Source: Paenibacillus thalictri (GTDB lineage: Bacteria; Bacillota; Bacilli; Paenibacillales; NBRC-103111). Taken from it: a stretch of 64,000 bases of DNA. This document shows, in pieces, positions 1-8,902 of this stretch. The notes under the pieces were generated by a model. The model was not told the DNA's origin. It worked only from the letters and a program-made list of their open reading frames with translations, and made no database searches. Location of the stretch: positions 248,001 to 312,000 of the forward strand of contig NZ_SIRE01000002.1 of NCBI RefSeq assembly GCF_004307995.1, given 5' to 3'. Both the position numbers and the translations under genes were made by a program. Numbering within the stretch: the stretch's first letter is position 1; every line of letters begins with the position of its first letter.

Positions 1-907
1 CCCGCTGCGCCGAAATTCTCAGTTCTTCCAGCGCGGCTTCGTCCGACAGGCCATTTTCAATCAAGTAACCTTTCAGCCGGTCAAGCGCGTCTCTGGTCGT
101 TCTCCACTCCTGCTCTTCCTCGCGGGTTCGGTATTTTTTGCCGTCGCTTTTGGAGTGGCCTTTGTAGCGGTACGTCTTCGCTTCGATCAGTGTTGGCCCG
201 TGGCCTTGGCGCGCTCTTTCCACCGCTTCGCTGGTGACGTTCAGCACCTCGATCAAATCATTGCCGTCAACCACTTTGCCCGGAATGCCGTAAGCGGCTG
301 CCCGCTCGGCGAGATTTTCGATGTTGGTCATTTCTTTGACCGAACCCGACATGCCGTATTGGTTGTTTTCGCAGAAAAACACAACCGGAAGCCCCCATAC
401 CGACGCCAGATTGATCGATTCGTGGAAGCTGCCTTCGTTGGAGGCCCCGTCGCCGAAGAAGCAAACTACGACATAACCGAGATTTTTCATCTTCGAGGTA
501 AGCGCCGCGCCAACCGCAATCGGAATGCCTCCGCCCACGATGCCGTTTGCGCCGAGGTTGCCCTTGTCGACGTCGGCGATGTGCATCGAGCCGCCCTTGC
601 CTTTGCAGTAGCCCGTTTCACGGCCGAACAGCTCGGCCATCATGCCCTTGGCTTCGGCTCCCTTGGCGATGCAGTGGCCATGACCGCGGTGTGTGCTCGT
701 AATCTTATCGCGGTCTTCCAGCACCGCGCATGCGCCGGCAGCCGTCGCTTCTTGGCCGACGCACAGGTGAGTCGTTCCATGAATCAAACCTTTGGCGAAA
801 AATTCATCCACCTTCTCGTCAAAATACCGGATCACCCACATTTGACGGTATAACTCAACCAGTTTCTGTTCGGTAATCATAGGGGGCAGTTGCAAACTTT
901 TAATCAT
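1..907 (-). CDS. acoA: Thiamine-diphosphate dehydrogenase E1 alpha subunit, AcoA-like (partial)
   Basis: The reverse strand encodes about 302 residues of an E1 alpha subunit; the C-terminus lies beyond base 1. The thiamine-diphosphate motif is visible as GDGASNEGSFHE followed by CENN about 25 residues later, and the THRGHGHCIAKG and KGKGGSMHI stretches closely resemble Bacillus AcoA. Family members take an alpha-ketoacid or alpha-hydroxyketone (acetoin) and, with E1 beta, E2 and E3, make an acyl-CoA in the cytoplasm. The start ATG at 907 has GGAGG about seven bases upstream. The E1 beta gene is expected to the left. The gene has its own promoter just after the terminator of the preceding phosphatase gene, and that promoter shares operator half-sites with the promoter at 8927-8955. 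True acetoin dehydrogenase, pyruvate dehydrogenase or a related hydroxyketone-cleaving enzyme cannot be told apart here. Confidence 0.85.
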   Translation of the reverse strand, partial: MIKSLQLPPMITEQKLVELYRQMWVIRYFDEKVDEFFAKGLIHGTTHLCVGQEATAAGACAVLEDRDKITSTHRGHGHCIAKGAEAKGMMAELFGRETGYCKGKGGSMHIADVDKGNLGANGIVGGGIPIAVGAALTSKMKNLGYVVVCFFGDGASNEGSFHESINLASVWGLPVVFFCENNQYGMSGSVKEMTNIENLAERAAAYGIPGKVVDGNDLIEVLNVTSEAVERARQGHGPTLIEAKTYRYKGHSKSDGKKYRTREEEQEWRTTRDALDRLKGYLIENGLSDEAALEELRISAQR

Positions 908-946
908 TATCGCTTCCTCCGTTCTGGATCGCACTTCAGAGAATCT

Positions 947-1008
947 TTACATTTGTTCTAACTAGTTACATTTGTAAATATCATAATCATTCCCAAGATG
1001 TTCGTCAA
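947..1008 (-). promoter_or_regulatory. Sigma-A promoter with 19-bp-spaced operator half-sites upstream of the E1 alpha gene
   Basis: On the reverse strand TTGACG (1008-1003) and TATGAT (985-980) are separated by exactly 17 bp. Downstream of the -10 lies a near-palindrome, TTACATTTGTAA on the plus strand at 966-977, and the same ten bases TTACATTTGT recur at 947-956, exactly 19 bp away. The layout matches the promoter at 8903-8955. The position at or after the transcription start suits a repressor, but the regulator is not identified. Confidence 0.75.
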
Positions 1009-1018
1009 GACAAAAAAA

Positions 1019-1064
1019 TCCCCTTTCATCTCAGGAACTTATCATTCATGCAAATGAAAGGGGA
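1019..1064 (-). terminator. Intrinsic terminator after the Cof-type phosphatase gene
   Basis: A perfect 11-bp stem (TCCCCTTTCAT / ATGAAAGGGGA) is followed on the reverse strand by a run of seven T. It ends the operon that starts at 8852. The next promoter's -35 begins only about ten bases further on. Confidence 0.9.
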
Positions 1065-1074
1065 CGGTTCATGG

Positions 1075-1932
1075 TTACGAAAAAAAATACTTTCTGATCG
1101 CCTCGGCGACGCCATGCTCATTGTTGCTTGCGGTAACGGCGCGGGCAGCCGCTTTCGCCCTCTCGTTGCCGTTCCCCATGGCGATGCCCAGTCCGGCCCA
1201 CTTCAGCATTTCCAAATCGTTGTCGTAATCGCCCATCGTGACGACATCCTGCACGGCAATCCCCGCGTCCGCGCACACTTTCTGCAGAGCGGTTTTCTTG
1301 TTTACGCCGGAGGCGTTAATGTCAAAACGGCGCTTGCCCGTACGGGTAATCTCCAGCTCCTTCCAGGTGCTGAATTCGGCGTACAACGCGTCGACAACTT
1401 CCGGGTTTTCGTTAATGACCGTAGACTTATACACCCGGTTGTCCGTGCCGGCCAAAAATGACGACAGCTGGCCGACAGGATTCACTTGAATATGATGCAC
1501 CTGACCGCGGTAATTGTCTTCGGTCAGCTCTTTATTGGGATCTATAACTACATTGGCATAAGGCCATCTTTTATTCATATCGTTTAGTTCTTTAACAAAC
1601 AAAATGTTATACCCGTAGAAGTGCACATAAGAGTCTGTCGTTTCAATATATTCCGCAATTTTCCGGGCGATCTGCGCCTCAATCGGCGTTCCATGCAGCT
1701 CGCTTCCCGTAATCGGATCCAAAATGACAGCCCCGTTCAGTGCAACGAGCGGAAAGTTCAAACCTAAATATTTGGCATGCAGCCAAACCGAAGCGGGGAA
1801 TCTTCCCGTGGCGATGGTGACATGAACATCGTTAAACACCAGCTGCCGGATCGCTTCCAAAACCGGTCCCGTAATCGTTTTATTGTTGTCGAGCAACGTT
1901 CCATCCATATCCAAAGCCAACAGTTTGTACAT
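1075..1932 (-). CDS. Cof-type HAD-IIB phosphatase
   Basis: A 285-residue soluble protein of the Cof/YidA branch of the HAD superfamily. Motif I is intact near the N-terminus (LDMDGTLLDNN, nucleophile Asp8), TIATGR is motif II, and VVTMGDYDNDLEMLKWAG is the metal-binding motif IV region. Family members remove phosphate from sugar phosphates or flavin/pyridoxal phosphates in the cytoplasm; the substrate cannot be read from sequence. It is the last gene of the operon that also encodes an ABC importer, 26 bp after the YhfI-like gene, and is followed by a strong terminator. The context suggests dephosphorylation of the imported compound or of an intermediate, which is inference. Confidence 0.85.
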   Translation of the reverse strand: MYKLLALDMDGTLLDNNKTITGPVLEAIRQLVFNDVHVTIATGRFPASVWLHAKYLGLNFPLVALNGAVILDPITGSELHGTPIEAQIARKIAEYIETTDSYVHFYGYNILFVKELNDMNKRWPYANVVIDPNKELTEDNYRGQVHHIQVNPVGQLSSFLAGTDNRVYKSTVINENPEVVDALYAEFSTWKELEITRTGKRRFDINASGVNKKTALQKVCADAGIAVQDVVTMGDYDNDLEMLKWAGLGIAMGNGNERAKAAARAVTASNNEHGVAEAIRKYFFS

Positions 1933-1958
1933 CTCTATCGCACTCCATCTATTTAGTG

Positions 1959-2693
1959 TTACAGCGTAAAATTGCTTGTTATATTCGGAATATACACCGG
2001 TCTGCCAAACGCCTCGCTGGCCGTCTGCTTCATAAACTCAAAATTGCCGTCATGAGGCAAATGTGTCAGCACAAGCTTTTTGACATTCGCTTTCTTGGCA
2101 ATCGTTCCCGCCTGTCCCGCATTCATATGGCCTTCGCCTGTCGTATGATGGCTTCCTTCACAAATCGTCGCTTCGCACAAGAACATATCCGCTTCCTTGG
2201 CAAAATCAATCAGCGACTCGCAATAAGACGTATCCGCAGAATAAGCAAACACTTTTCCTTTGTAGCTGATTTTCACCGCATAACAAGGAATGGTGTGCAG
2301 CACCGGAATAAACTCGATTTCCGCTCCGGCAATCGTGACCTTGCGCGATGCTTCGATCACATGAATGTCGGAATGCACGCCATGCAGCTTCTTCAGCATA
2401 TCTTCGGGCTGATCCGGAGCGTAGATTTGCAGCCGCTCTTTCATTCGGCCGGTCCGCAGCGCGCCTACCGCCGCATACTGCAGAATGCCGATATCCGCCA
2501 TATGGTCGTAATGCAGATGCGATAAAATAACGCCGGAGATGCTCTCCACATTTGTATAAAAAGGAAGCCGGCTCATGACGCCGCTGCCGCAATCGAGCAA
2601 AATGGTGCCTTCATCCGTCGTGATGAGGTAACCGGCCGTAGCGCCGCCCGCGGAAGGATATCCTCCCCAATAGCCTAAAATGGTCACTTGCAT
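1959..2693 (-). CDS. yhfI: YhfI-type metallo-beta-lactamase-fold hydrolase
   Basis: A 244-residue MBL-fold protein. The metal-binding signature SHLHYDHMAD is near residue 60, further ligands are in HTIPCYA and the SADTSYCES segment, and a late histidine lies in LTHLPHDG. The start MQVTILGYWGGYPSAGGAT and the length match Bacillus subtilis YhfI, an RNase Z/PhnP-like hydrolase whose substrate is not established. It has no signal peptide. It lies between the importer ATPase (38 bp upstream) and the HAD phosphatase, so it may process an imported phosphoester. Members of this clade can act on phosphodiesters, but its role here is inference. Confidence 0.8.
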   Translation of the reverse strand: MQVTILGYWGGYPSAGGATAGYLITTDEGTILLDCGSGVMSRLPFYTNVESISGVILSHLHYDHMADIGILQYAAVGALRTGRMKERLQIYAPDQPEDMLKKLHGVHSDIHVIEASRKVTIAGAEIEFIPVLHTIPCYAVKISYKGKVFAYSADTSYCESLIDFAKEADMFLCEATICEGSHHTTGEGHMNAGQAGTIAKKANVKKLVLTHLPHDGNFEFMKQTASEAFGRPVYIPNITSNFTL

Positions 2694-2731
2694 ACTTCAT
2701 CACCCCATACATGAATATTGTTGGCCCGAGC

Positions 2732-3790
2732 TTATTGATGCAGCCATACCCCTTGGCGAATCGTAACGCCGAGCTCGTCTTCCAACTCGTAATTGTGTTC
2801 TTCCGAAGCGTCGGTCACAACGGAAATTTTCTCGTTATGCAGCGTCAGCTGATATTCGATCCGGTCTCCCTGATACAGCTTGTTGACAATTTTCCCCTTC
2901 AGCGAAGACGTGCGGTCCAGCGTAATATGATGAGGTCTGACGGAAATAAAACCCGTCTCCCGGGACGATTCCACAGCCGCGATGTCCACCGTCGAGCCAA
3001 ATATGCTCACTTTCATCTTCCCATCCGCCGCATTTCCCACTCTCGTACACGGCAGCACATTGGCCGAACCGATAAACTTGGCGACAAACGAGTCGGCCGG
3101 TTTATTGTAAATCTCTTGAGGACTGCCCACCTGAATGACGTTGCCGGCATTCATGACGATCACTTTATCGGACATCGTCATCGCTTCGATCTGGTCGTGG
3201 GTGACATTAACAATCGTAATGCCCATCTTGCGTTGAATTTCTTTGATTTCCACCCGCATCTGTTCTCTTAACGCAGCATCGAGATTCGACAGCGGTTCGT
3301 CAAGCAGCAGCAGGCGAGGCTCCATCACAAGCGCTCTGGCAAGTGCGACGCGCTGTTGCTGACCACCGGACAATTCGTGCGGAAAACGCGTTTCGTATTG
3401 CGCCAGATGAACGATGCGCAAAATTTCTTTGGTTTTCTCGGCAATGACCGATTTGCTCAGCTTTCTGAGCTTTAACGGATAAGCCACGTTGTCGAACACA
3501 TTCATATGCGGCCACACCGCGTACGATTGGAACACCATGCCGATGCCGCGTTTTTCCGGAGGCAGAAATTTGGAAGAAGCCGTGTTGACAAGCTCATCTT
3601 CATCCAGCCGGATAATGCCGTCGGTCGGCTCGATGAAACCGGCGATCATGCGCAGCGTTGTTGTTTTGCCGCAGCCGGACGGTCCGACGATCGTCACGAA
3701 TTCGTTGCGGTTGATCGTCACATTGACGTTGTTCACCGCCGTGCTGTCCTTATATTTTTTGGATACGTTTTTCAACACCAGTGTGCCCAT
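2732..3790 (-). CDS. ABC importer ATPase, FbpC/PotA type
   Basis: A 352-residue ABC ATPase. Walker A is GPSGCGKTT near residue 37, the signature is LSGGQQQR, Walker B is LLLLDEPLS, and the switch histidine is in NVTHDQ. A C-terminal TOBE-like region of about 110 residues follows, as in the FbpC/PotA/AfuC/PhnT group. It energises the fused permease encoded immediately upstream (33-bp gap). The group includes ferric-iron, polyamine, aminoethylphosphonate and sugar-phosphate importers, so the ATPase does not reveal the substrate. The start at 3790 has GGGAGG upstream. Confidence 0.9.
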   Translation of the reverse strand: MGTLVLKNVSKKYKDSTAVNNVNVTINRNEFVTIVGPSGCGKTTTLRMIAGFIEPTDGIIRLDEDELVNTASSKFLPPEKRGIGMVFQSYAVWPHMNVFDNVAYPLKLRKLSKSVIAEKTKEILRIVHLAQYETRFPHELSGGQQQRVALARALVMEPRLLLLDEPLSNLDAALREQMRVEIKEIQRKMGITIVNVTHDQIEAMTMSDKVIVMNAGNVIQVGSPQEIYNKPADSFVAKFIGSANVLPCTRVGNAADGKMKVSIFGSTVDIAAVESSRETGFISVRPHHITLDRTSSLKGKIVNKLYQGDRIEYQLTLHNEKISVVTDASEEHNYELEDELGVTIRQGVWLHQ

Positions 3791-3823
3791 AGCAGCCTCC
3801 CAAAAGCGTCTTCTAGTTTTTGA

Positions 3824-5551
3824 TTACATTCCGATTTTCCCTTTGGTGACGAGCTTTAAGATCATATTGAGCGATACCACAAAAAGGATGAGTATGACCG
3901 CGAGCGCCGCAGTTAAAGCGATTTTGCCTTCCTCCTGCGCTGCAAATACGATGACGCCGATCGTTTCGTTATTCACCGACCACAACAGGGAAGACAGCGT
4001 AATTTCTCCCAAAGCCGGCATCATGACCAGGAAAAATGCCGCATAAAAACTTGGCCTCAGCAGCGGTAACATAATATCCCAGAACGCGCGCATTTGCGAA
4101 GCGCCGGAAATACGGCTCGCTTCCTCCAGCGAAGGATGTATTTGCGTCATCGCCCCGGTTATCGTCTGTAACCCTAAATTCATAAAACGCGCCAGGTAAG
4201 CGACGAGCAAAATCCAAAATGTATTATACAACTGCCAGCCAACAATCGGCAGCGGATTAACAAACGCCAAGATCATGGCCAAACCTACAATCGTACCGGG
4301 AACCGCATAAGGAATCGCAACCAGCGCTTCCACGATTCTCGAACCTTTCATTCTGATACGGATGACCATATAAGAGAGAATCAATCCGAACACCGCTATG
4401 GCAAAACCGGCGATCGCCGACAAGGAAATACTGTTGATCAGCGCCCGTTTGATCGACTCGATCTTAAACAAGGTCGCATAATTGCGGAAGGTCAAATTAT
4501 CCCAACCCGTACCTGCTCCGATTGCTTTGATCAAAGAAGTGTAGATCGCTGCGCAAATCGGCGCAACCGTGGTCACAATAACGACCAACAGCATGAACAG
4601 ATATACCGGTACAGTCCATTTGCCAAGGCTCATCTTTTCGCTGGACGGATGTTTACCGCTGACCACCATATATTTGCTTGATTTAATGATTTTCTGATAC
4701 AATTGCAGACCGATCAAACCGATCACAGCGAGCAGCAGCGAATTGGCCGAGGCGATTTGCAAATGGTTCGGCTGATCGACATTCATGATCGTCTGGTAAA
4801 TCTGCGAAGTCATCAAGGTAATATGTTTGGGCGCTCCGAGTACGGAAGGAATCCCGAAATCCGCCAGCAAATTCATGAACAGCAGCAGCATACCGCCTAG
4901 AATGGCCGGCGTAATCAGCGGAAGCGTAATGTCCTTCATCGTGCGCAGCGTGCTTGCTCCCGATATTCTCCCCGCTTCTTCCACAGACGCGTCGATTTTC
5001 TGGATCGCCGGCAATACAACGATATAAGGAATTGTGTATCCATAGATCGACATCACAAAAATCATGCCGCCCATGCTGTAAATGTCAATCAGGGGCTCCG
5101 TCATATGAAACCAGTCCATGTACAGATTGTTGATCAAGCCGACCGGGCCAAGCAAATAAGTCCACGATATGGCGCCGACAAACGGAGGAATCAGATACGG
5201 TGTAGCAATCAGCGTCTGCCATACTCTTTTGCCCGGAATTTTCGTTCTGGCAACGATCCATGCCAGCAGCACTCCGAGAATCGTTGCAAAGCACGTTGCA
5301 GGGATGACGACTTTCAAGCTGTTAAACATGCTTGTATATATTGCCGGAGTCTGAAACAACAGCACGTAGTTGGATAATGTAAATCCGCTATCCGCTTTGA
5401 AGCTGTTGATCAGCAATACCAAACACGGATAAAACACGGTGAAGCCGAGAAGAGCGAACGTTCCCCACCATACTAGGTGGGGGCCGATCGACAGATCTAG
5501 CTTGCGGGCCGGACGGTTAGAGTTGCTTAACTCAGTCGGCTTGCCAATCAT
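3824..5551 (-). CDS. Fused two-domain ABC permease, FbpB/AfuB type
   Basis: A 575-residue membrane protein made of two permease halves, roughly residues 25-290 and 310-575, with about 12 membrane segments. Each half carries an EAA loop contacting the ATPase: VEEAGRISGASTLRTMKDITLPL in the first and LEEASRISGASQMRAFWDIMLPL in the second. Such internally duplicated permeases are typical of the ferric-iron, AfuABC sugar-phosphate and aminoethylphosphonate importers. It lies 28 bp downstream of the binding-protein gene and 33 bp upstream of the ATPase gene, completing a one-substrate importer. Confidence 0.92.
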   Translation of the reverse strand: MIGKPTELSNSNRPARKLDLSIGPHLVWWGTFALLGFTVFYPCLVLLINSFKADSGFTLSNYVLLFQTPAIYTSMFNSLKVVIPATCFATILGVLLAWIVARTKIPGKRVWQTLIATPYLIPPFVGAISWTYLLGPVGLINNLYMDWFHMTEPLIDIYSMGGMIFVMSIYGYTIPYIVVLPAIQKIDASVEEAGRISGASTLRTMKDITLPLITPAILGGMLLLFMNLLADFGIPSVLGAPKHITLMTSQIYQTIMNVDQPNHLQIASANSLLLAVIGLIGLQLYQKIIKSSKYMVVSGKHPSSEKMSLGKWTVPVYLFMLLVVIVTTVAPICAAIYTSLIKAIGAGTGWDNLTFRNYATLFKIESIKRALINSISLSAIAGFAIAVFGLILSYMVIRIRMKGSRIVEALVAIPYAVPGTIVGLAMILAFVNPLPIVGWQLYNTFWILLVAYLARFMNLGLQTITGAMTQIHPSLEEASRISGASQMRAFWDIMLPLLRPSFYAAFFLVMMPALGEITLSSLLWSVNNETIGVIVFAAQEEGKIALTAALAVILILFVVSLNMILKLVTKGKIGM

Positions 5552-5579
5552 TCAACCAAATCCTTCCTGTCGAGTAGTA

Positions 5580-6668
5580 CTATTTTGCATCAGCGAACGT
5601 TTCCAGGAACTTCTTCTTGATGCTGTCTCTATTTTTGCTTATGAAATCCATGTCCAGCGGGAACACTTTGATCGTATCCAATTTAGGCGAACCTTCCGGG
5701 CTGCCTACATCGGTCTTAACCGGAATATAACCCTGTTTAACGAAGAACTTCTGTCCGTCCTGAGACAACAAGTAGTCAACCAGCTTCTGGGCAGGCTCTT
5801 TGTTGGCCGAATCGTTGATGATGCCAACCGGAGTCGGAATAAGCACGGCGCCTTCGCTTGGCCATGCGATATCTACAGGAGAGCCGGAATTTTTCGCGTT
5901 GCGCACCATAAAGTCAACAACGGATACGCCGTAATATTCTCCGGAAGACAGCTTGCTCGCCAGATTGCCGTTGGACTGTTCGAATTTTACCCCATTGTTT
6001 TTCAAGGTATTGAAATAATCCCAGCCCAGGCCTTTATCGTTCACGAAAGTCGCAAGCGTCTGGAATGCGGCTCCCGAGTAGTTCGGGTTGGCGATTGCAA
6101 CCTTGCCTTTAAAGTCGGCACCGGCAAGATCTTTCCAGGATGTTGGCGCTTTCTTTATTTTCGCGGTATTGTAACCGATTACGTTAAAGATTTGACGAAC
6201 CTCGTAGTATTTTCCATCTTCATAGGCGTAACGTTTATCCAAATTTTTCGCTTCGGGAGAATCGTATTTCAGAAGCAGATTGTTTTTGGCCAGCGTGGAG
6301 AAATAATCGACGTCCGCAAACCAGATCACATCGGCTTGGATTTTTCCCGCTGTTTTCTCGGCTTCCATCTTGGAGATGACATCGCCGGTTCCCGATCTGA
6401 AGATTTTTACATCGACTTTCGGATTTTTCTTCTTGAAGTCGGCGATCATGTCGTTAACCAAGTCCTGAGCTTCTGAAGTGTACAGGTTAATCGTTCCAGC
6501 CACTTCTTTTTTCTCTTCAGGTTTAGCTCCGGACTGCGCGCCGGCATTGCTCTGTGCGCCTTGGCCGCCGCTCTGGGAATTTGCCGCCGGTGCCGGAGTG
6601 CTGGAGCCGCATGCGCTGGCAACCATGGTCATAGCGAGCGCTAACATAACTACTGCTGTTTTTTTCAT
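5580..6668 (-). CDS. Extracellular solute-binding lipoprotein of the FbpA/AfuA type
   Basis: A lipoprotein with a signal peptide starting MKKTAVVMLALAMTM and a lipobox ending in SAC, followed by a Ser/Gly/Gln-rich linker before the mature domain (about residue 60 on). The longer reading frame starts at 6698, but the Met at 6668 has AAAGGGTG at good distance and begins directly at the signal peptide, so it is preferred. The fold class is the two-lobed, iron- or organophosphate-type binding protein; ligand residues cannot be assigned with confidence. It is followed at once by the fused permease and the ATPase. A 110-bp gap separates it from mgtC, with no convincing promoter. Substrates in the family include Fe(III), thiamine, aminoethylphosphonate and sugar phosphates. 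Confidence 0.85.
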   Translation of the reverse strand: MKKTAVVMLALAMTMVASACGSSTPAPAANSQSGGQGAQSNAGAQSGAKPEEKKEVAGTINLYTSEAQDLVNDMIADFKKKNPKVDVKIFRSGTGDVISKMEAEKTAGKIQADVIWFADVDYFSTLAKNNLLLKYDSPEAKNLDKRYAYEDGKYYEVRQIFNVIGYNTAKIKKAPTSWKDLAGADFKGKVAIANPNYSGAAFQTLATFVNDKGLGWDYFNTLKNNGVKFEQSNGNLASKLSSGEYYGVSVVDFMVRNAKNSGSPVDIAWPSEGAVLIPTPVGIINDSANKEPAQKLVDYLLSQDGQKFFVKQGYIPVKTDVGSPEGSPKLDTIKVFPLDMDFISKNRDSIKKKFLETFADAK

Positions 6669-6778
6669 TACATTCACCCTTTTTCTGATATTTGGCATCT
6701 TCTTTCGTTCGCTGACTTCACCTGGTGGGAAAGAACGTTACTAACATAACATGCTGCAGCTGCAAAATGAAGCTCACA

Positions 6779-7525
6779 TCACCCCCCTAAGCCAAGTTTA
6801 GAAGTTATCAGGCTCACTTTCTTGCCGTTGATGTTGGATTCAATCTTTCGAACGCTGCCAACCTGCTGCATGTAGCGGAAGTAATGCTCCAGCATCGTGT
6901 CGTCGATTTCGCTGATCCAGCATATGACAACCTTGCATTTCTCGCCGTCCACTTCTTCTTCGGCAATACGCACTTTCCTCACTCTAATACCTGTCGATTC
7001 CATATCGGAAACGGCTTTACCCGTCTGTCCGTCCCCTGCGTCCAGGATCAGCTTGATTGTTTTGCTCTGTTTCATTCCGAACCATTGCTCCGCTTTATTT
7101 AATAAAAACAGGCAGATCAGAACAAAGAAAGCTCCGACTAATGCGCCTTTGTAAAATCCGGCCCCTACCGCAAGGCCAATGCCTGCGGTAACCCAAAGCG
7201 ATGCGGCCGTCGTCAGGCCGGAGATGGAAGTGCCGTTGCGGATGATGGTGCCGGCGCCGAGAAAGCCGATGCCGCTGATTACCTGCGCTGCGAGCCGGGA
7301 AGGATCGACCCGCACGTTAAGCTCATTGACAAAATCAGAGAAGCCGTGGACGGACAAAAGCATGATTAAGGCGGAACCGATGCATACAAGCGTATGTGTG
7401 CGAAATCCGGCGCTATGATTGTGCAGCTCGCGTTCCAACCCGATAAGTCCGCCAAGGATGACCGCCAAAAACAATCTCAATGTGATATGCCAGAAGTCAA
7501 TAGTCCAAACCGAGCTCATGTCCAT
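6779..7525 (-). CDS. mgtC: MgtC/SapB-family membrane protein
   Basis: A protein of about 248 residues with an N-terminal domain of four or five membrane segments containing the family motifs GGLIGLERELHNHSAGFRTH and ISGIGFLGAGTI, then a cytosolic C-terminal domain of about 80 residues that looks ACT-like. MgtC proteins are linked to growth at low magnesium and to F-type ATPase or phosphate homeostasis; they are not proven transporters. The frame can extend to a TTG at 7564, overlapping the upstream gene, but the ATG at 7525 avoids that and leaves 16 bp; neither start has a strong ribosome-binding site. Its place inside this catabolic-looking operon is unusual and may reflect Mg- or phosphate-related stress during uptake. 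Confidence 0.85.
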   Translation of the reverse strand: MDMSSVWTIDFWHITLRLFLAVILGGLIGLERELHNHSAGFRTHTLVCIGSALIMLLSVHGFSDFVNELNVRVDPSRLAAQVISGIGFLGAGTIIRNGTSISGLTTAASLWVTAGIGLAVGAGFYKGALVGAFFVLICLFLLNKAEQWFGMKQSKTIKLILDAGDGQTGKAVSDMESTGIRVRKVRIAEEEVDGEKCKVVICWISEIDDTMLEHYFRYMQQVGSVRKIESNINGKKVSLITSKLGLGG

Positions 7526-7541
7526 GACACTGTTCCCGAGC

Positions 7542-8852
7542 TTATCGGGATGCCCCGGAAGCAAGCAGCTGTTCCATCATCATTTCGCGCAGCCGTAAAA
7601 TCATGTTGCTTTCCACGATTTCAATATCGTCAAACGTGATTAATTGATCCTGCGCCACTTCGCGTTTCAAACGAATATTAGGTCCGATCAAGCCAAGCGG
7701 AAGCGCGCCGGTCTTGCGTTGATCCTCTGCCGTCATAATGCGGCCATAAGCGGTAAAGCAGCCGATACCGTCAAGCACATCACCCGGTTTCAGCGTTTTC
7801 TTGGCGACGGATACCGTCTCGGCTACCAATCCGGCATAAGGCGCAATGGTTGCTTCCTTGTGGAAGTAAGCCTTTGCAATGGAAAGCGGGGTTTCGAGAC
7901 TGGTCAGATGGAAAGGACGGAATAACACGTAATTAGGTCCATCGCCCATCTTCAAATATTTCAGTTCCTCATGAACTTCTTTTTTGTCCGAGCTAATGAT
8001 CGCGAATACTCCGGGTGCAACGCCGTTGACATATTCTACAACCCGCTTGCGGTTCAAAATACCGCCGTCCTGCTTCAGCTTAAGCAGCCCCGGCAGCTCC
8101 TGTACCGTCGCTTTGATACCGTGCATGCCTTGCACATCCGGCACAAATCCTGTCGCATTCGCTACCGCCGTCATCTCCACCATCGTTTTGGTTCCGTCCT
8201 GGAAGGAGGCAAGCATTTTCGGGCTGGCGCCTTTTTGCTTAGCTTCTTCGGCCGCCGTATCCGGATTCGCATGCACGTTAAGCGGGTTGTTTTTACCTTT
8301 GCCGAGCGCTACGATTTCAAAACCGATCGCGTCCGCGAAATCGTATAACTCCATGATCGCTCCAGGTTCGTCGCCGGCGGAACCGGTATACACAACACCC
8401 GCAGCTTCGGCCATTTTCTTAAGCAGTGGACCGACCGTTACGTCCGTTTCCACATTCAGCATAACGATATGTTTTTTGTTAACAATGGCATTCCAGGCGA
8501 TTTTGGCGCCAATATTCGTAATGCCCGTTGCATCGACGATCACGTCTACCTGATCCAAATGCGGGACCATTTCGGCGTCGCTAGTCGCTACGACATAACC
8601 TGCAGCTATCGCTTTCTCCGCGATATCGCGGTCGTTTGTTTCTTTAATTTGCGAAGGATCAACGCCCGCTTTTGTATACGCTTTCTTGATATTGTCGGTA
8701 AACAAATCGGCGGTAATGACCACTCTCATCCCCAACATCGCTTCGATCTGCGAGATCATTCCCCTGCCCATTTGCCCGGCCCCGATTAATCCCACACGGA
8801 TATATCCGCCATTTCTATGCAATTCGGCCAATTTTCGATTTAGTCCCAGCAT
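7542..8852 (-). CDS. DXR-like / homoserine-dehydrogenase-like oxidoreductase with C-terminal SAF domain
   Basis: About 436 residues. An N-terminal Rossmann domain carries VGLIGAGQMGRGM near residue 20 and DATGITNIGA around residue 110, and a C-terminal SAF domain carries LKPGDVLDGIGCFTAYG from about residue 365. This architecture is that of the predicted homoserine dehydrogenases with SAF domain (COG4091), which include the Brucella DRL enzyme that converts 1-deoxyxylulose 5-phosphate to methylerythritol 4-phosphate. Whether this homologue does that, or reduces another sugar acid, is not shown. Two in-frame ATGs exist; AAGGAG is only 2 nt from the one at 8858 but 8 nt from the one at 8852, so 8852 is chosen. 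It is the first gene of the operon behind the promoter at 8927-8955. Confidence 0.75.
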   Translation of the reverse strand: MLGLNRKLAELHRNGGYIRVGLIGAGQMGRGMISQIEAMLGMRVVITADLFTDNIKKAYTKAGVDPSQIKETNDRDIAEKAIAAGYVVATSDAEMVPHLDQVDVIVDATGITNIGAKIAWNAIVNKKHIVMLNVETDVTVGPLLKKMAEAAGVVYTGSAGDEPGAIMELYDFADAIGFEIVALGKGKNNPLNVHANPDTAAEEAKQKGASPKMLASFQDGTKTMVEMTAVANATGFVPDVQGMHGIKATVQELPGLLKLKQDGGILNRKRVVEYVNGVAPGVFAIISSDKKEVHEELKYLKMGDGPNYVLFRPFHLTSLETPLSIAKAYFHKEATIAPYAGLVAETVSVAKKTLKPGDVLDGIGCFTAYGRIMTAEDQRKTGALPLGLIGPNIRLKREVAQDQLITFDDIEIVESNMILRLREMMMEQLLASGASR

Positions 8853-8902
8853 GCTCATCTCTCCTTGTACGTTGTAGCTCTCAGTGGTCCTGTTTGTATC
8901 TT

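Noticed and set aside
155-853. Plus-strand frame of 232 codons
   Set aside because: It is the shadow of the E1 alpha gene, which has clear thiamine-diphosphate motifs on the other strand.
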